Source of the DNA: Nitrospirota bacterium
Lineage (GTDB): Bacteria > Nitrospirota > Leptospirillia > Leptospirillales > Leptospirillaceae
NCBI GenBank assembly: GCA_021810805.1
Contig: JAJZHW010000006.1
Location: 1 to 64,000, forward strand
Length of the DNA: 64,000 bases
Direction of reading: 5' to 3'
Positions 50,465-58,722 of this stretch are shown piece after piece; position 1 is the stretch's first letter, and every line of letters starts with the position of its first letter. The notes beneath the pieces are model-generated. The model did not search any database. It saw nothing but the letters and a program-made list of their open reading frames with translations, and was not told where the DNA came from. The translations under genes were made by a program, and so were the position numbers.

Positions 50465-50748
50465 TCCCTTTCAATACGGAAGGGCTCCCCCACCCCCGGA
50501 AAGGGGGGGGCCGCCTCCCCGATCTCCAGATCCTCGACCCGGGCGCGGGGAGGACCGGCTCGAAGGATCTCCCGGAGGCGGGGGAGAAGGCTTTCGGGGA
50601 GTGACACGACCCCCACGACCGACCCGTCGGAGGCGTTGGCCACCCACCCGGACGCTCCCATATCCCGGGCCTGGGACTGCACATAGGCACGAAACCCCAC
50701 GCCCTGAACTTGGCCGGTGACGCGAAAGCGAACGGTCATGAGAGCCAT
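50455..50748 (-). CDS. acyP: Acylphosphatase
   Basis: 97 residues. RFRVTGQVQGVGFRAYVQSQARDMGASGWVANASDGSV contains the phosphate-binding loop GQVQGVGFR, with the catalytic arginine, and the catalytic asparagine in VANASDG. It hydrolyses acyl phosphates. Either ATG at 50748 or the one three codons later may be used; neither has a strong ribosome site. First gene of the run toward the sigma factor. Confidence 0.93.
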   Translation of the reverse strand: MALMTVRFRVTGQVQGVGFRAYVQSQARDMGASGWVANASDGSVVGVVSLPESLLPRLREILRAGPPRARVEDLEIGEAAPPFPGVGEPFRIERDCL

Positions 50749-50935
50749 CGTCGATTCAAAAAGAAAAAGAGGTCGTCATGAGAGGTCTCCCGAAGAGGGG
50801 ACAGGGGGATAGCCTTTTATCGGAACGAAAAGGGAGCTCCAAAAGAAACCAGAGACTCGCCCGCAACACTCTCACGGGAAGACCCGGCTTTCTCCGGAAA
50901 AAAGGACGAGGATTGCCATGACGACGCAAGAAAAA

Positions 50936-51012
50936 TGGTCGGGGCGAAAGGATTTGAACCTTCGACCCCACCGTCCCGAACGGTGTGCGCTACCAGGCTG
51001 CGCCACGCCCCG
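50936..51012 (-). tRNA. tRNA-Pro, anticodon CGG
   Basis: The reverse complement folds as a 77-nt cloverleaf with acceptor stem CGGGGCG/CGCCCCG, anticodon loop TTCGGGA (CGG at 34-36), T arm GGTTCGAATCC and an encoded CCA (50936-50938). The acceptor stem and 3' half match those of tRNA-Pro(GGG) at 20474; the anticodon arm and one D-loop base differ. Confidence 0.97.
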
Positions 51013-51086
51013 ACATTGCCCCTGTGTCCATGAGAAGTCCTGAGAAAAACTCTGCCGGCTCAAATTGAAGAAGGCTCAGCCGCATC

Positions 51087-51116
51087 ACTATACATCAGGA
51101 CGGGCTCCGAAGACAA
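51087..51116 (-). promoter_or_regulatory. Candidate promoter of tRNA-Pro(CGG)
   Basis: On the minus strand TTGTCT (51111-51116) and TATAGT (51087-51092) are 18 bases apart. The predicted start is about 65 bases before the tRNA 5' end. Confidence 0.6.
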
Positions 51117-51266
51117 TCCTTCCGGGGGCCCTCGATCCGTATGAGCCCAACCCTACCTTGCTCTCAAAAGCAAGAATGATGTGGTCCCAAATGCAGCTTT
51201 AACCTCTTCCCACAGATTTATGGAGCCAAGGATATAGTCGCCCGGGCAAGAAATCAGTCACAGTTC

Positions 51267-51490
51267 ATGGCCGAAAAACACACAGGAAAAACCGGAGGGG
51301 GACCTGTCCTCCCCGGAAGACTGTTCGCAAGGCTTTTGATTTCATGGCCCGGGAGATCACTGGGACCTTTCTGAATGACAAGGTGGTCAAGCTGACGGGG
51401 TTCGGAGCCTTCGATTTCCGGAAGAGAGCGGAGCGTTTGGGGCGTAACCCCAAGACCGGCAAGCCTCTTCTCGTCAAAGTGTCAGTCTGA
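51267..51490 (+). pseudogene. Frameshifted and truncated ihfA-like pseudogene
   Basis: Two frames together read like the ihfA at 21013. From ATG at 51267 the first frame gives a GKTGGGPVLP segment (compare RNNGGGIGLP in ihfA). Then near the CCCC run at 51311-51314 the match moves to another frame, RKTVRKAFDFMAREITG through VKLTGFGAFDFRKR and GRNPKTGKPLLVK, and ends at TGA 51488-51490. One base lost from the C-run would explain the shift. The last 20 or so residues of the fold (the HKVVVFRPT part) are missing. It is related to, but distinct from, the intact copy, so it is a decayed paralogue. Confidence 0.8.
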
Positions 51491-51526
51491 GTCCAAGACC
51501 CTGGAGGGAGAGCGTCAAAGAATACG

Positions 51527-51558
51527 AAAAAGGTGCCTATTCCAACGCCGGAGGCACC
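51527..51558 (-). terminator. Rho-independent terminator
   Basis: GGTGCCT (51532-51538) pairs with AGGCACC (51552-51558). On the minus strand the stem is followed by TTTTT (complement of 51527-51531). No intact minus-strand gene lies directly upstream, so it may be left from a lost gene. Confidence 0.55.
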
Positions 51559-52460
51559 CCAATTCCAAGGAGACTCTGCGCCTCTGGTTCCCCTCGCCCC
51601 GAGGCCTTCAAAACCAACGTCCCGCCGCTTCCCTTCGCCCCCTTCCTCGTCTCCGGAGTCTTTCGGGTGCAAGCATCTTCTGATCCCGGGAGCGGAGCTT
51701 CTTCCCCAGGATCCCGTTGTGGATTCCCGCGTCCTTCCCGAATGGAAGGAGGTTCCCATGAAGGACGGGAAGAATCGGACTCTCGAGAGCCTCGTCATCA
51801 AGGGGTCGACGGTCGTTGACTTATGATTGCACTCACACCACGCCGGTCAGATCGCCGAGTACGCGTCTTTCTCCGGGCCCCAGATCGTGGAGGAGACCTA
51901 GACGATTGAGATGGGAAGAAGAAAACGGTCGCCGCCAACGCCGAATGATGCCCGCACTTCCGGATCGGTCCCATCTCCTGTCCGACCGGCCACCACATCG
52001 GGCTCATGGCGGATAACGACGTCCCGATCCTTCGCGATACCTCTCATGAGATGACGCTCTACGGGGGAGCCCTGAAAATCCGTCTCGTGACGATCCATGA
52101 AAAATCCGGGAAGGTGATCTTCGTGTAGAACGGGCGCCCCTACACGGGAAGCGGCCGGATCGACAGCCTGATCGGGACGGGGCGAACGAATGCCGCACAC
52201 CCTCGCCACGCGCCGGAAGCTCCGGGGCTCCTGATCGGTTTGATGGGGAAAATTCCGGGGGGAGCTGATGTGGATTTGGTTTTCTTCGTGCGCAAATGAG
52301 GGACGCAGATCTCCGAAGCCAAAACCAGGAATAAAGTGGCCAGTCGGCCAAGTTTTGATTGCATTCACAATCCGGACTTCCGGGCCGACCCCGGAATGGC
52401 CGCAGGAACTCCGCCGTCGATGCGAGAGAACCAGGGCGGGAGAGGATCCTGGGCACAGAC

Positions 52461-52491
52461 AAAAAAAGGGAGACCGCCTGAGCGATCTCCC
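52461..52491 (-). terminator. Rho-independent terminator after the HTH gene
   Basis: On the minus strand GGGAGATCGC pairs with GCGGTCTCCC (one T-G pair) across a TCAG tetraloop, followed by seven T residues. It lies about 70 bases beyond the stop of the small HTH gene. Confidence 0.8.
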
Positions 52492-52563
52492 CGTCAGAAG
52501 CTCAAAATGAATCAAACAGTCGGGACATCTCCCTGTGTTCGTTCGATCGATCTTGGGCTTGTG

Positions 52564-52779
52564 TCAGGATGAAGCCACCGGGGCTCCCAGGACATCCGAC
52601 CCTTCCGGATTCAGAAGGCGGGCCAGTTCATCTTCCGGGATTCTCCGGTGATTTCCCGGCGTCCGGATCGTCCGGATCTTGCCCATCCTGTCCCAGGTCC
52701 GGATCGTCACCTGGGAGACTCCCAGGACCTCGGCCACCTGACGGACCGTCAGAAGCTTCTGATACTTGGATTCTTCCAT
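52564..52779 (-). CDS. Small helix-turn-helix protein (BldC / excisionase type)
   Basis: 71 residues, nearly all one winged-helix domain: LLTVRQVAEVLGVSQVTIRTWDRMGKIRTIRTPGNHRRIPEDELARLL. This MerR-like fold occurs alone in BldC and excisionases and as the N-terminus of IS607-type resolvases. No recombinase domain follows, so it is either a stand-alone regulator or the remnant of such a resolvase. GGAGG five bases before the ATG, a plausible promoter (52870-52898) and a strong terminator argue for an expressed gene. Confidence 0.8.
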   Translation of the reverse strand: MEESKYQKLLTVRQVAEVLGVSQVTIRTWDRMGKIRTIRTPGNHRRIPEDELARLLNPEGSDVLGAPVASS

Positions 52780-52869
52780 TCAAACCTCCCTGATGAAAGT
52801 GCGAGGTCCGATCGTTGCGGAACTCAATGACGGCTCTTGGAAAAATGCGCCGTCTTGTGTCACCTTTTC

Positions 52870-52898
52870 ATCATGCGCCAATGGCAGACAATTTTCAA
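52870..52898 (-). promoter_or_regulatory. Candidate sigma-70 promoter of the HTH gene
   Basis: On the minus strand TTGAAA (52893-52898) and CATGAT (52870-52875) are 17 bases apart, about 90 bases before the ATG at 52779. Confidence 0.5.
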
Positions 52899-53066
52899 GA
52901 GTTTACATATTTTCGCATTCCTGACAAGGAATTGCTATCTTCAGGCCGCTCGCCGAACGGTCGATGGAGCCTCCCTTCCCCCGGCCCTCAAAAAGGAGCC
53001 CTGTCATGGCCTTCGCCCCAAAAAAACGGCACGGGTGAGGTCCGGCTTCGTCTGCGGCCCCCCTTT

Positions 53067-54212
53067 TCATTCCCCCGCCGAAGACGCCATGGAAAAGGCC
53101 TCGACCAGCTCCCGGGGCCGCAGAAGCGCCTCGAACCCCAGCCGTAGAAGGACCTCTCCCCCCGAGGGACCGAACCCGGTGCAAAGCCTGAGGCGAACCC
53201 CCCGCCCCCGCAACCGATCCCCCCTCTCCCGGCACTCCCGAACCTCAAGGTTGGGAGAGGCCAGGAGAAAGGGACCCTCTCCCGGGACAATGGCCCACCC
53301 TGCCCCCAAAAGCTCCGAACGAAGGGACAACTTTCCCTCCGGACGATAGCCAAACCCCGTCGACTCTCCCGCCTCCATCGACCAGCTTACGAGAGCCTGC
53401 TCCAGGGTGCCCAGAGCCCAGGGCCCCAGTCGCCCCTTCATCCGCCCCAATTGTTGTTCAGGCCCTGCCAGAAAGCCGGCCCGAAGCCCCGGAAGCCCGG
53501 TGATTTTCGTGAGGGAGCGCAGGACATAGAGAGGTCCCTCCCCGGCGCATGAGAGCACCGAGGAGCGGTTTCCGAGAAAATCCTGGAAGGATTCATCCAC
53601 CAAGAGGGCCCCCCCCGCCCCCGAAACCCGCCGGAAGAGCTCCAAGACCTCCTCCCTGGGGATCTCCTGTCCCGTAGGGTTGACGGGGTTGACCAGGATC
53701 ACAAGATCCCCCGGAAGGATCTCGGGAAGAGAACGGGGATCGATCCCCCAGGGAAGCTCTCTTCCCCCGAAGAGCACCCTCAGGGGCTCTTTCACCTCTC
53801 CCTCCCAGGGGATCCTTCCTGTGGGGGGGAGCGAAAGGAGCGACAGCCCCGAGACCCTCGCCGCCCGAAGATATTCGGAGAAGAGCGGCGCAAAGCCCAC
53901 GATCCGGGAAAAGGAGCCCGAGCCCAGCAGGGCATAGAGAAGAAGCGTCGCCCCTCCCCCCACCGCCACACGGGCCGGGGAGAGGGAAAATCGCCGTCCG
54001 ATGGCCCGGAGAGCTTCTCCTGCCATGGGATCGGGGTAGTCTCCGGCCTCGTCCAGCGCCGCCTTGAGTTTTTCCTTCAGTTCAGGAGAGGGAAAGGGGT
54101 TGACGGTGGTGCTGGCATCGAGACGGCAGCGGGAGGCCTCTCCCGGGGCCGGTCCCCCATGGTCCCATCCCTCCTCCCATGATGGATCGACGACAAAAGA
54201 GGTCCCGCTCAT
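53067..54212 (-). CDS. cobD: L-threonine-O-3-phosphate decarboxylase-like aminotransferase
   Basis: 381 residues, PLP-dependent fold I. Segments follow the HisC/CobD layout: LDASTTVNPFPSPELKEKL, YPDPMAGEALRAI, VGGGATLLLYALL, VNPVNPTGQEIP, DESFQDF and the PLP lysine motif LRSLTKITGLPGLRAGF. CobD makes (R)-1-aminopropan-2-ol phosphate for the cobalamin lower-ligand arm. Its position directly after cbiB supports this over histidinol-phosphate aminotransferase. The ATG at 54212 overlaps the cbiB stop in ATGA; the longer frame is not used. Confidence 0.87.
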   Translation of the reverse strand: MSGTSFVVDPSWEEGWDHGGPAPGEASRCRLDASTTVNPFPSPELKEKLKAALDEAGDYPDPMAGEALRAIGRRFSLSPARVAVGGGATLLLYALLGSGSFSRIVGFAPLFSEYLRAARVSGLSLLSLPPTGRIPWEGEVKEPLRVLFGGRELPWGIDPRSLPEILPGDLVILVNPVNPTGQEIPREEVLELFRRVSGAGGALLVDESFQDFLGNRSSVLSCAGEGPLYVLRSLTKITGLPGLRAGFLAGPEQQLGRMKGRLGPWALGTLEQALVSWSMEAGESTGFGYRPEGKLSLRSELLGAGWAIVPGEGPFLLASPNLEVRECRERGDRLRGRGVRLRLCTGFGPSGGEVLLRLGFEALLRPRELVEAFSMASSAGE

Positions 54213-55216
54213 CCGCCCGACCTCCACCAGAAGAGAACCAGAAAGCACAGGAGAACCAGAAGGGAAAAGACGAACATCCGAAAGAGGAAAAGCCCCGCGA
54301 CGAGGTCGACGGGAGTCGGCTCCGGCCCCTCCCCAATCGGAGGCTTTTCCACCCATTGCCCGAAGTAGCGCGCTCCCCCGCCAAGGCGGATCCCCCGGAG
54401 AGCGGCAAAGGCGGCAATCGGGTACCCGCTGTTGGGGCTGGGATGGGCGCGACGGAAGCGCCAGCCCCGGGCCAGGCAGGAGCCCCGGCCCCAGAGACGG
54501 CAGGAGGCATTCCCTTCAGGGAGAAAGGGCACCAGAAAGAGAAACATGAGAAGGAAGGTCAGGCGAGCGGGAATGAAGGCGAGGAGATCGTCGAGGCGGG
54601 CACTGGCCCATCCGATTCGGAGATAGCGCTCATTGCGGTACCCCACCATCGAATCGAGGGTACTGGCCGCCTTATAGACCATCAGACAGGGAACCCCCCC
54701 CAGCAAGAGAAAAAACAGGGGGGCCACCACCGCATCATTGGCATTCTCCCAGAGGCTTTCGAGGGCCCCCCGGGCGATGGCGTTCTCCGAAAGATCGGCG
54801 GTGTCCCGGCCGACGATGCGGGAGAGGGCCCGCCTTGCCCCCTCCCCGTCCCCGGAAAGAAGCGGGGCCAGCACCGCCAATACATGGTCGGAAAGGCTTC
54901 GAGCCGCCAGGAGCTGGATGGCCCAGAAGACGGAGAGAAGGGCCGCGGCTCCGGCACCGAGAGCATGGGAGACGAGACGCAGGATGAGCCAGGAGCCCCC
55001 GCCGAAGGTTCCGCACAGGAGCACCGGCAGGAGGATCCCCGCCGGACGGAGCCAGCGGGGAGGCACCGAGCTGCGAAGGACGGACTCGACGGCCGTCGCC
55101 ATCCTCCCCATCAGAAGCACCGGATGCAAGAACCCCAGCCTCTCTCCCAGGAGGAGGTCTCCTCCCAGACCAAAAAGGGCCACGGGGGCCTGCGCCAGAA
55201 GATCAGCCCCCGACAA
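54209..55216 (-). CDS. cbiB: Adenosylcobinamide-phosphate synthase
   Basis: 335 residues, integral membrane. GGDLLLGERLGFLHPVLLMGRM, ALSRIVGRDTADLSENAIARGALESLWENANDAVVAPLFFLLLGG, MVYKAASTLDSMVGY and the late PNSGYPIAAFAALRGIRLGG are CbiB signatures. It attaches the aminopropanol arm to adenosylcobyric acid. The start is taken as TTG at 55216, with GGGAG six bases upstream, overlapping the cobQ stop by 14 bases; the frame is open much further but that part is antisense-like. Confidence 0.9.
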   Translation of the reverse strand: MSGADLLAQAPVALFGLGGDLLLGERLGFLHPVLLMGRMATAVESVLRSSVPPRWLRPAGILLPVLLCGTFGGGSWLILRLVSHALGAGAAALLSVFWAIQLLAARSLSDHVLAVLAPLLSGDGEGARRALSRIVGRDTADLSENAIARGALESLWENANDAVVAPLFFLLLGGVPCLMVYKAASTLDSMVGYRNERYLRIGWASARLDDLLAFIPARLTFLLMFLFLVPFLPEGNASCRLWGRGSCLARGWRFRRAHPSPNSGYPIAAFAALRGIRLGGGARYFGQWVEKPPIGEGPEPTPVDLVAGLFLFRMFVFSLLVLLCFLVLFWWRSGG

Positions 55217-56783
55217 AAGGGTCTCCCTTGGGGGAACTCCGTCTTGCAGGGGGAGGTTCCCGGAAGAGGAAGGACTCGAGATCGAGGCTCCGGGAAAGGG
55301 TCTCGGCCACCCGGTCGAGGGCCCGGTCGATCTCCTCGCCGGAGTCGGAGAGGGTCGAGAAGGCAATCCTCCCCGGGCGGAGGTGGTCGTAGAAGGCGTG
55401 GCGGAAGACACGGTCGTCAAACAACCCATGAAGGGGGGAGCCAAAGAGCTTCCGCTCGGGATCGCACCGGCCCTCCGACTCCAGAAATCGTCCGTCCTCG
55501 GGATCGAAGAGGTCGAACATGGCCTCTTGAGCTCCGGACTCCGATCGCCCCTGCCGGATTTCATACCCCGAGAGGGAGCGATCCACCAGACTCTCTCCCC
55601 TTTTGAAGGGAGCCCTTTTGAAGCGGGCCCGGACCCGGCGGGCGATCTTCTCCGCCCGGAAGACCACCTCATGGGAGAAGAAGCCCAGCCCCGGGATCTC
55701 GGCCCGGGACGACTCGACCCCCGCGGGATCCCGGATCCGGGCCCCCATCATCTGGTATCCCCCGCAAATGCCCACCACCACGCCCCCGGAACGGTGGTAG
55801 TCGAGGAGCCAGGAGTGAAAGGGAGAGTCATAGAGGGCCTCGAGATCGGCAACGGTCCGACGGCTGCCCGGAAGAACGAGGGCATCGGGGCGTCCGGATC
55901 CGGAGAGTGGCGGCAGGGGGTCGGAGAGGGAGAGGACGGAAAGGGAGACCCCCGGGTCGGAAAGAAAGCCGTCGAGGTCGGAGCGATTCGAGAGATGTGG
56001 CCATTCCAGGGCCACAAGTCGGACGGGATCGGGGCCGTCCTCCCCTTGGCTTCCCATACGCGCCCGGACCTGAAAGGAATCCTCGTCGGGAAGGGCCAGG
56101 GATCCAAGATGGGGGATCACCCCCAAAAAGGGACGATCTGTCAGGCGGGAGATCCTCTCCATCCCGGAGGTGAGAAGGGAGGCGTCTCCCCGAAACTTGT
56201 TGATGGCCAGCCAGCGAATGACCTCCCGATCTTCGGGGGGAAGAAGGGCCAGAGTTCCGTAGAGAGAGGCAAAGACGCCCCCGGGCTCGATATCCCCCAC
56301 CAGAAGGGCCGGGGCATGGGTGGCCCGGGCGAGGCGGGTATTGGCGATATCCTCCGACAGGAGGTTGATCTCCGCCGGAGATCCCGCCCCTTCGATCACC
56401 ACGAGATCCGCCCCCCTGGCCAGTTCATGAAACGCCTCGATGACCTTGGGGAAGAGCTCCTTCTTGAGCTCCCGGTATTCGGCAATGGAAAAGACCCCCA
56501 GAGGACGTCCCAGAAAAATGACCTGAGAGCGCCCCTCCCCCAGGGGCTTGAGAAGAACGGGATTCATCAGGGGGCTGGGGTCCGCCAGGGAGGCCCGAGC
56601 TTGCAAGTCCTGGGCGCGGGCAATCTCCCCCCCCTCACGAAGGGCCGCCGAGTTGTTGGACATGTTCTGGCTCTTGAAGGGGCGGACCCGGATCCCCTGC
56701 CGTGCGGCAAATCGACAAATACCCGCCACAAGCAATGACTTGCCCACCCCCGACCCGGTGCCGAGGACCATCCTGACGGTCAT
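55203..56783 (-). CDS. cobQ: Cobyric acid synthase
   Basis: 526 residues. ATP-dependent amidation of four cobyrinate side chains. The N-terminal dethiobiotin-synthetase-like domain has VLGTGSGVGKSLLVAGICRF and FKSQNMSNNSA. The C-terminal glutaminase domain has the nucleophile in VVVGICGGYQMMG and the histidine in GSPLHGLFDD. The ATG at 56783 has GGAGG very close; an in-frame ATG four codons later and a frame extending to 56846 are alternatives. First gene of cobQ-cbiB-cobD. Confidence 0.93.
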   Translation of the reverse strand: MTVRMVLGTGSGVGKSLLVAGICRFAARQGIRVRPFKSQNMSNNSAALREGGEIARAQDLQARASLADPSPLMNPVLLKPLGEGRSQVIFLGRPLGVFSIAEYRELKKELFPKVIEAFHELARGADLVVIEGAGSPAEINLLSEDIANTRLARATHAPALLVGDIEPGGVFASLYGTLALLPPEDREVIRWLAINKFRGDASLLTSGMERISRLTDRPFLGVIPHLGSLALPDEDSFQVRARMGSQGEDGPDPVRLVALEWPHLSNRSDLDGFLSDPGVSLSVLSLSDPLPPLSGSGRPDALVLPGSRRTVADLEALYDSPFHSWLLDYHRSGGVVVGICGGYQMMGARIRDPAGVESSRAEIPGLGFFSHEVVFRAEKIARRVRARFKRAPFKRGESLVDRSLSGYEIRQGRSESGAQEAMFDLFDPEDGRFLESEGRCDPERKLFGSPLHGLFDDRVFRHAFYDHLRPGRIAFSTLSDSGEEIDRALDRVAETLSRSLDLESFLFREPPPARRSSPKGDPFVGG

Positions 56784-57353
56784 TCCTCCCCCATCCTGAC
56801 CTTTCCTCTCCTGAGAGTTCACTCTTTTTTCATGCTCTTCTATCATCGTTTTTTTTGACGGAGGAGTTCAAGGGAAAAGGAAGCCGGATCGCCTCCCCCG
56901 AGCCGTCATACGAGTCTCCGCCCCTCCCTCTTCGGGCAAAAAAGGAAGTGGCCAATTTATGGCCAAAGTGTTCCTCTCTCCAAGATGATGATGAGTTGGC
57001 AACGGCCTTCCACAGCGTTTTCCACAGCTTTTCCCCTGCCCTCCCCGCCCCACCGATTCCATAAAAATCTTTACACAACAATATCTTAAAAATCTTATTC
57101 CCTAAGCTGCCGAGTTTGCGGGTTTAATTTCCCCCTCCGTCCAAGAGTCAGAGAAAAAAGAAAATTTTTCGGCGCGTTCCCCCCTCAACCCGGAAAACAA
57201 GGGCGAAGGGCCTTCGGATCGATGAACGGGAGGGAGCAGAAGAAGGGGTCGAGGGGGATTCAGAAGAGAAAGGCAGAAGGGGCAAAGAAAAAACGGGGCC
57301 CCGAACGGACGGGCCCCGAGATTGAGGGAGGAGATCCCCCCTCTAAGGGACAA
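56784..57353. other. Intergenic upstream of cobQ
   Basis: 570 bases. It contains the desaturase terminator (57288-57318), an AT-rich stretch around 57060-57110 and a TTTTCCACA box (near 57020-57030). I looked for cobalamin riboswitch boxes on the minus strand and saw none. No gene was identified. Confidence 0.5.
57288..57318 (-). terminator. Rho-independent terminator of the acyl-ACP desaturase gene
   Basis: CGGGGCCC (57294-57301) and GGGCCCCG (57311-57318) form a perfect 8-bp GC stem with a nine-base loop. On the minus strand it is followed by six T residues (complement of 57288-57293), 36 bases after the stop codon. Confidence 0.9.
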
Positions 57354-58187
57354 CTACAGGCGAAGGTGCTCTTTCATGCGGCCGATCGAGGAGCGGATCT
57401 CGGGAAGCCATTCGGGCTTTGCCTCGCCGATCTCCTCGAGGAAGCGAAAAAGGTTCCTGACCGGAAGCGCCCGGTCATAGCCCGGGGCCTCGCGCGCCAT
57501 GCGAATCGCCCGCCGCCGGTAGTCGTTCATGGTGTTGTGAAGCGGCATGCGATAGTTCATCGCCACCTCTTCCACCAGGGGAAGACACTCCAGCCCAAAC
57601 TCCTCGAAATAGGAGGTGACGATCCGGGAAAAGAAGACAAAGTGGCGGGACTCGTCCTTGGTCAGGAGATGCAGAAGGCTGATCAGAACCGGCTCCTTCA
57701 CGTTCCGGGCCAGGCTCTGGTAATAGAGCTGGGTGGCCTTTTCCTGCAGGAAGGCGAAGGTGGTCACCTGCAGAAGATTCTTGTATCCGACCTGATACTC
57801 CTTCTGGCTTTCCAGAATCAAGGTCTCCGACAGCCTGTCCCAGTCGGCCTCGATCCCGGAGTGGACCTGATAGAGGGCCAGGGCCTGGGCATGCCGGTCT
57901 TCCTCCAGACCCCAGCGCGACACAAAATGAAAAAGTTCCCGATTGTGCATCGCCTCCTGGGAGGAGGGGGCATTCACGGGAAAGATCGACTGGTATTCGG
58001 CACAATAGCCGGGGGTGTAATCCTCGACGTGGGTCACGAAGACGACGGCCTGCTTTTGTCCTTCCGTGAGGAGGTCGGGGTTGAGGTCTTTCCAGGAGAG
58101 GGACTTGAAGCGGTTCCAGTTGGCATCATCGGCCAACTCGTTATAGGTTGAGACATGGTCACGCAACACAGGGAGAGGAAGACGCAC
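57354..58187 (-). CDS. Acyl-ACP desaturase (ferritin-like di-iron)
   Basis: 277 residues. Two di-iron half-sites are visible, GLEEDRHAQAL and KDESRHFVFFSRI, in the order of the FA_desaturase_2 family (stearoyl-ACP 9-desaturase type). It introduces a double bond in ACP-bound acyl chains using oxygen and reduced ferredoxin. The ferredoxin at 37451 is of a different fold and not an obvious partner. The start is GTG at 58187 with AAGGA five bases upstream. Monocistronic, ending in a strong terminator. Confidence 0.9.
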   Translation of the reverse strand: MRLPLPVLRDHVSTYNELADDANWNRFKSLSWKDLNPDLLTEGQKQAVVFVTHVEDYTPGYCAEYQSIFPVNAPSSQEAMHNRELFHFVSRWGLEEDRHAQALALYQVHSGIEADWDRLSETLILESQKEYQVGYKNLLQVTTFAFLQEKATQLYYQSLARNVKEPVLISLLHLLTKDESRHFVFFSRIVTSYFEEFGLECLPLVEEVAMNYRMPLHNTMNDYRRRAIRMAREAPGYDRALPVRNLFRFLEEIGEAKPEWLPEIRSSIGRMKEHLRL

Positions 58188-58722
58188 GTTTTTCCTTCAC
58201 TACGGATTGAAAGCCCGATTGGAGTGGATTGAAAAGGCCAAAGACAGCCCCGAACACAGAAAATTTCGGACCCAATTCTTTAGCACAAACCATGCCACAT
58301 TCAGAACAATCGTCCGGGTCGCAGGGAATGCGGGAATAAGTCAAGCAATTCCCCTCATTCGGCTTCCCCCTTTCCTCCCCAACACGTTTCACTCATGAAA
58401 CATGGCATTTCATCGTCGAAACATTTTACGAAACAATCCGAGAAACATTTCCGGCAGCCTCTCCGCCATTCCTCCGCCCCGCAAAAAAATCCTTTGTCTC
58501 AGAGCGACTTTCTGGCTGACGCCCAAAGATCTTCTATTCCTCCATCGGCCCAGTCTTTCTGGCCCATTTTTTGCATATAATTTTTTAATACTTCCGAATC
58601 TGATCCCGGAAAGAAAGCTTGGGCGACAAAAAGACCCATCGGGCTTTTTCGGGACGACGTCCGCTCCCACACTCAAACATGAAGGACTCCGCCATTCCCT
58701 TCTCCCCCTTCCCGCCCTCTCC
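58188..58722. other. Divergent intergenic region, AT-rich
   Basis: About 535 bases between the desaturase (minus) and the kinase (plus). It carries a TATAAT box (58576-58581) pointing to the kinase and a cysteine-containing minus-strand open frame (58159-58392) of doubtful status. The frame of the kinase is open back to 58402, but its composition there is not protein-like. Confidence 0.5.
58576..58581 (+). promoter_or_regulatory. Consensus -10 box upstream of the histidine kinase
   Basis: A perfect TATAAT in an AT-rich stretch, about 140 bases before the kinase ATG. The -35 position (near 58553-58558) is poor, so activation or an alternative sigma factor is possible. Confidence 0.4.

Larger units (their letters stand above)
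51491..52563. other. Decayed coding DNA, no intact gene
   Basis: More than 1 kb with stop-interrupted frames that still look coding on the plus strand. One block at 51949-52128 reads RIGPISCPTGHHIGLMAD followed by further protein-like sequence to VIFV and a TAG, and continues in frame beyond that stop. Another block before 51826 ends in IKGSTVVDL. I do not recognise the parent family. Two minus-strand terminators (51527-51558 and 52461-52491) lie within it. Confidence 0.55.

Noticed and set aside
51013-52563. Integrated mobile element at tRNA-Pro(CGG)
   Set aside because: The decayed DNA is on the 5' side of the tRNA, no integrase or attachment repeat is visible, and the 3' side is intact core genes.
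57005-57110. Possible replication origin (TTTTCCACA box beside an AT-rich stretch)
   Set aside because: Only one near-match to a DnaA box, no cluster, and no dnaA, dnaN or gidA gene nearby.
56784-57353. Cobalamin riboswitch upstream of cobQ
   Set aside because: Searched by eye for the B12 box and neighbouring conserved elements on the minus strand; none seen.
58402-58722. Upstream extension of the histidine kinase frame
   Set aside because: The extra 107 residues are basic and proline-rich, contain the promoter-like TATAAT region and do not match the sensor layout of the related proteins.
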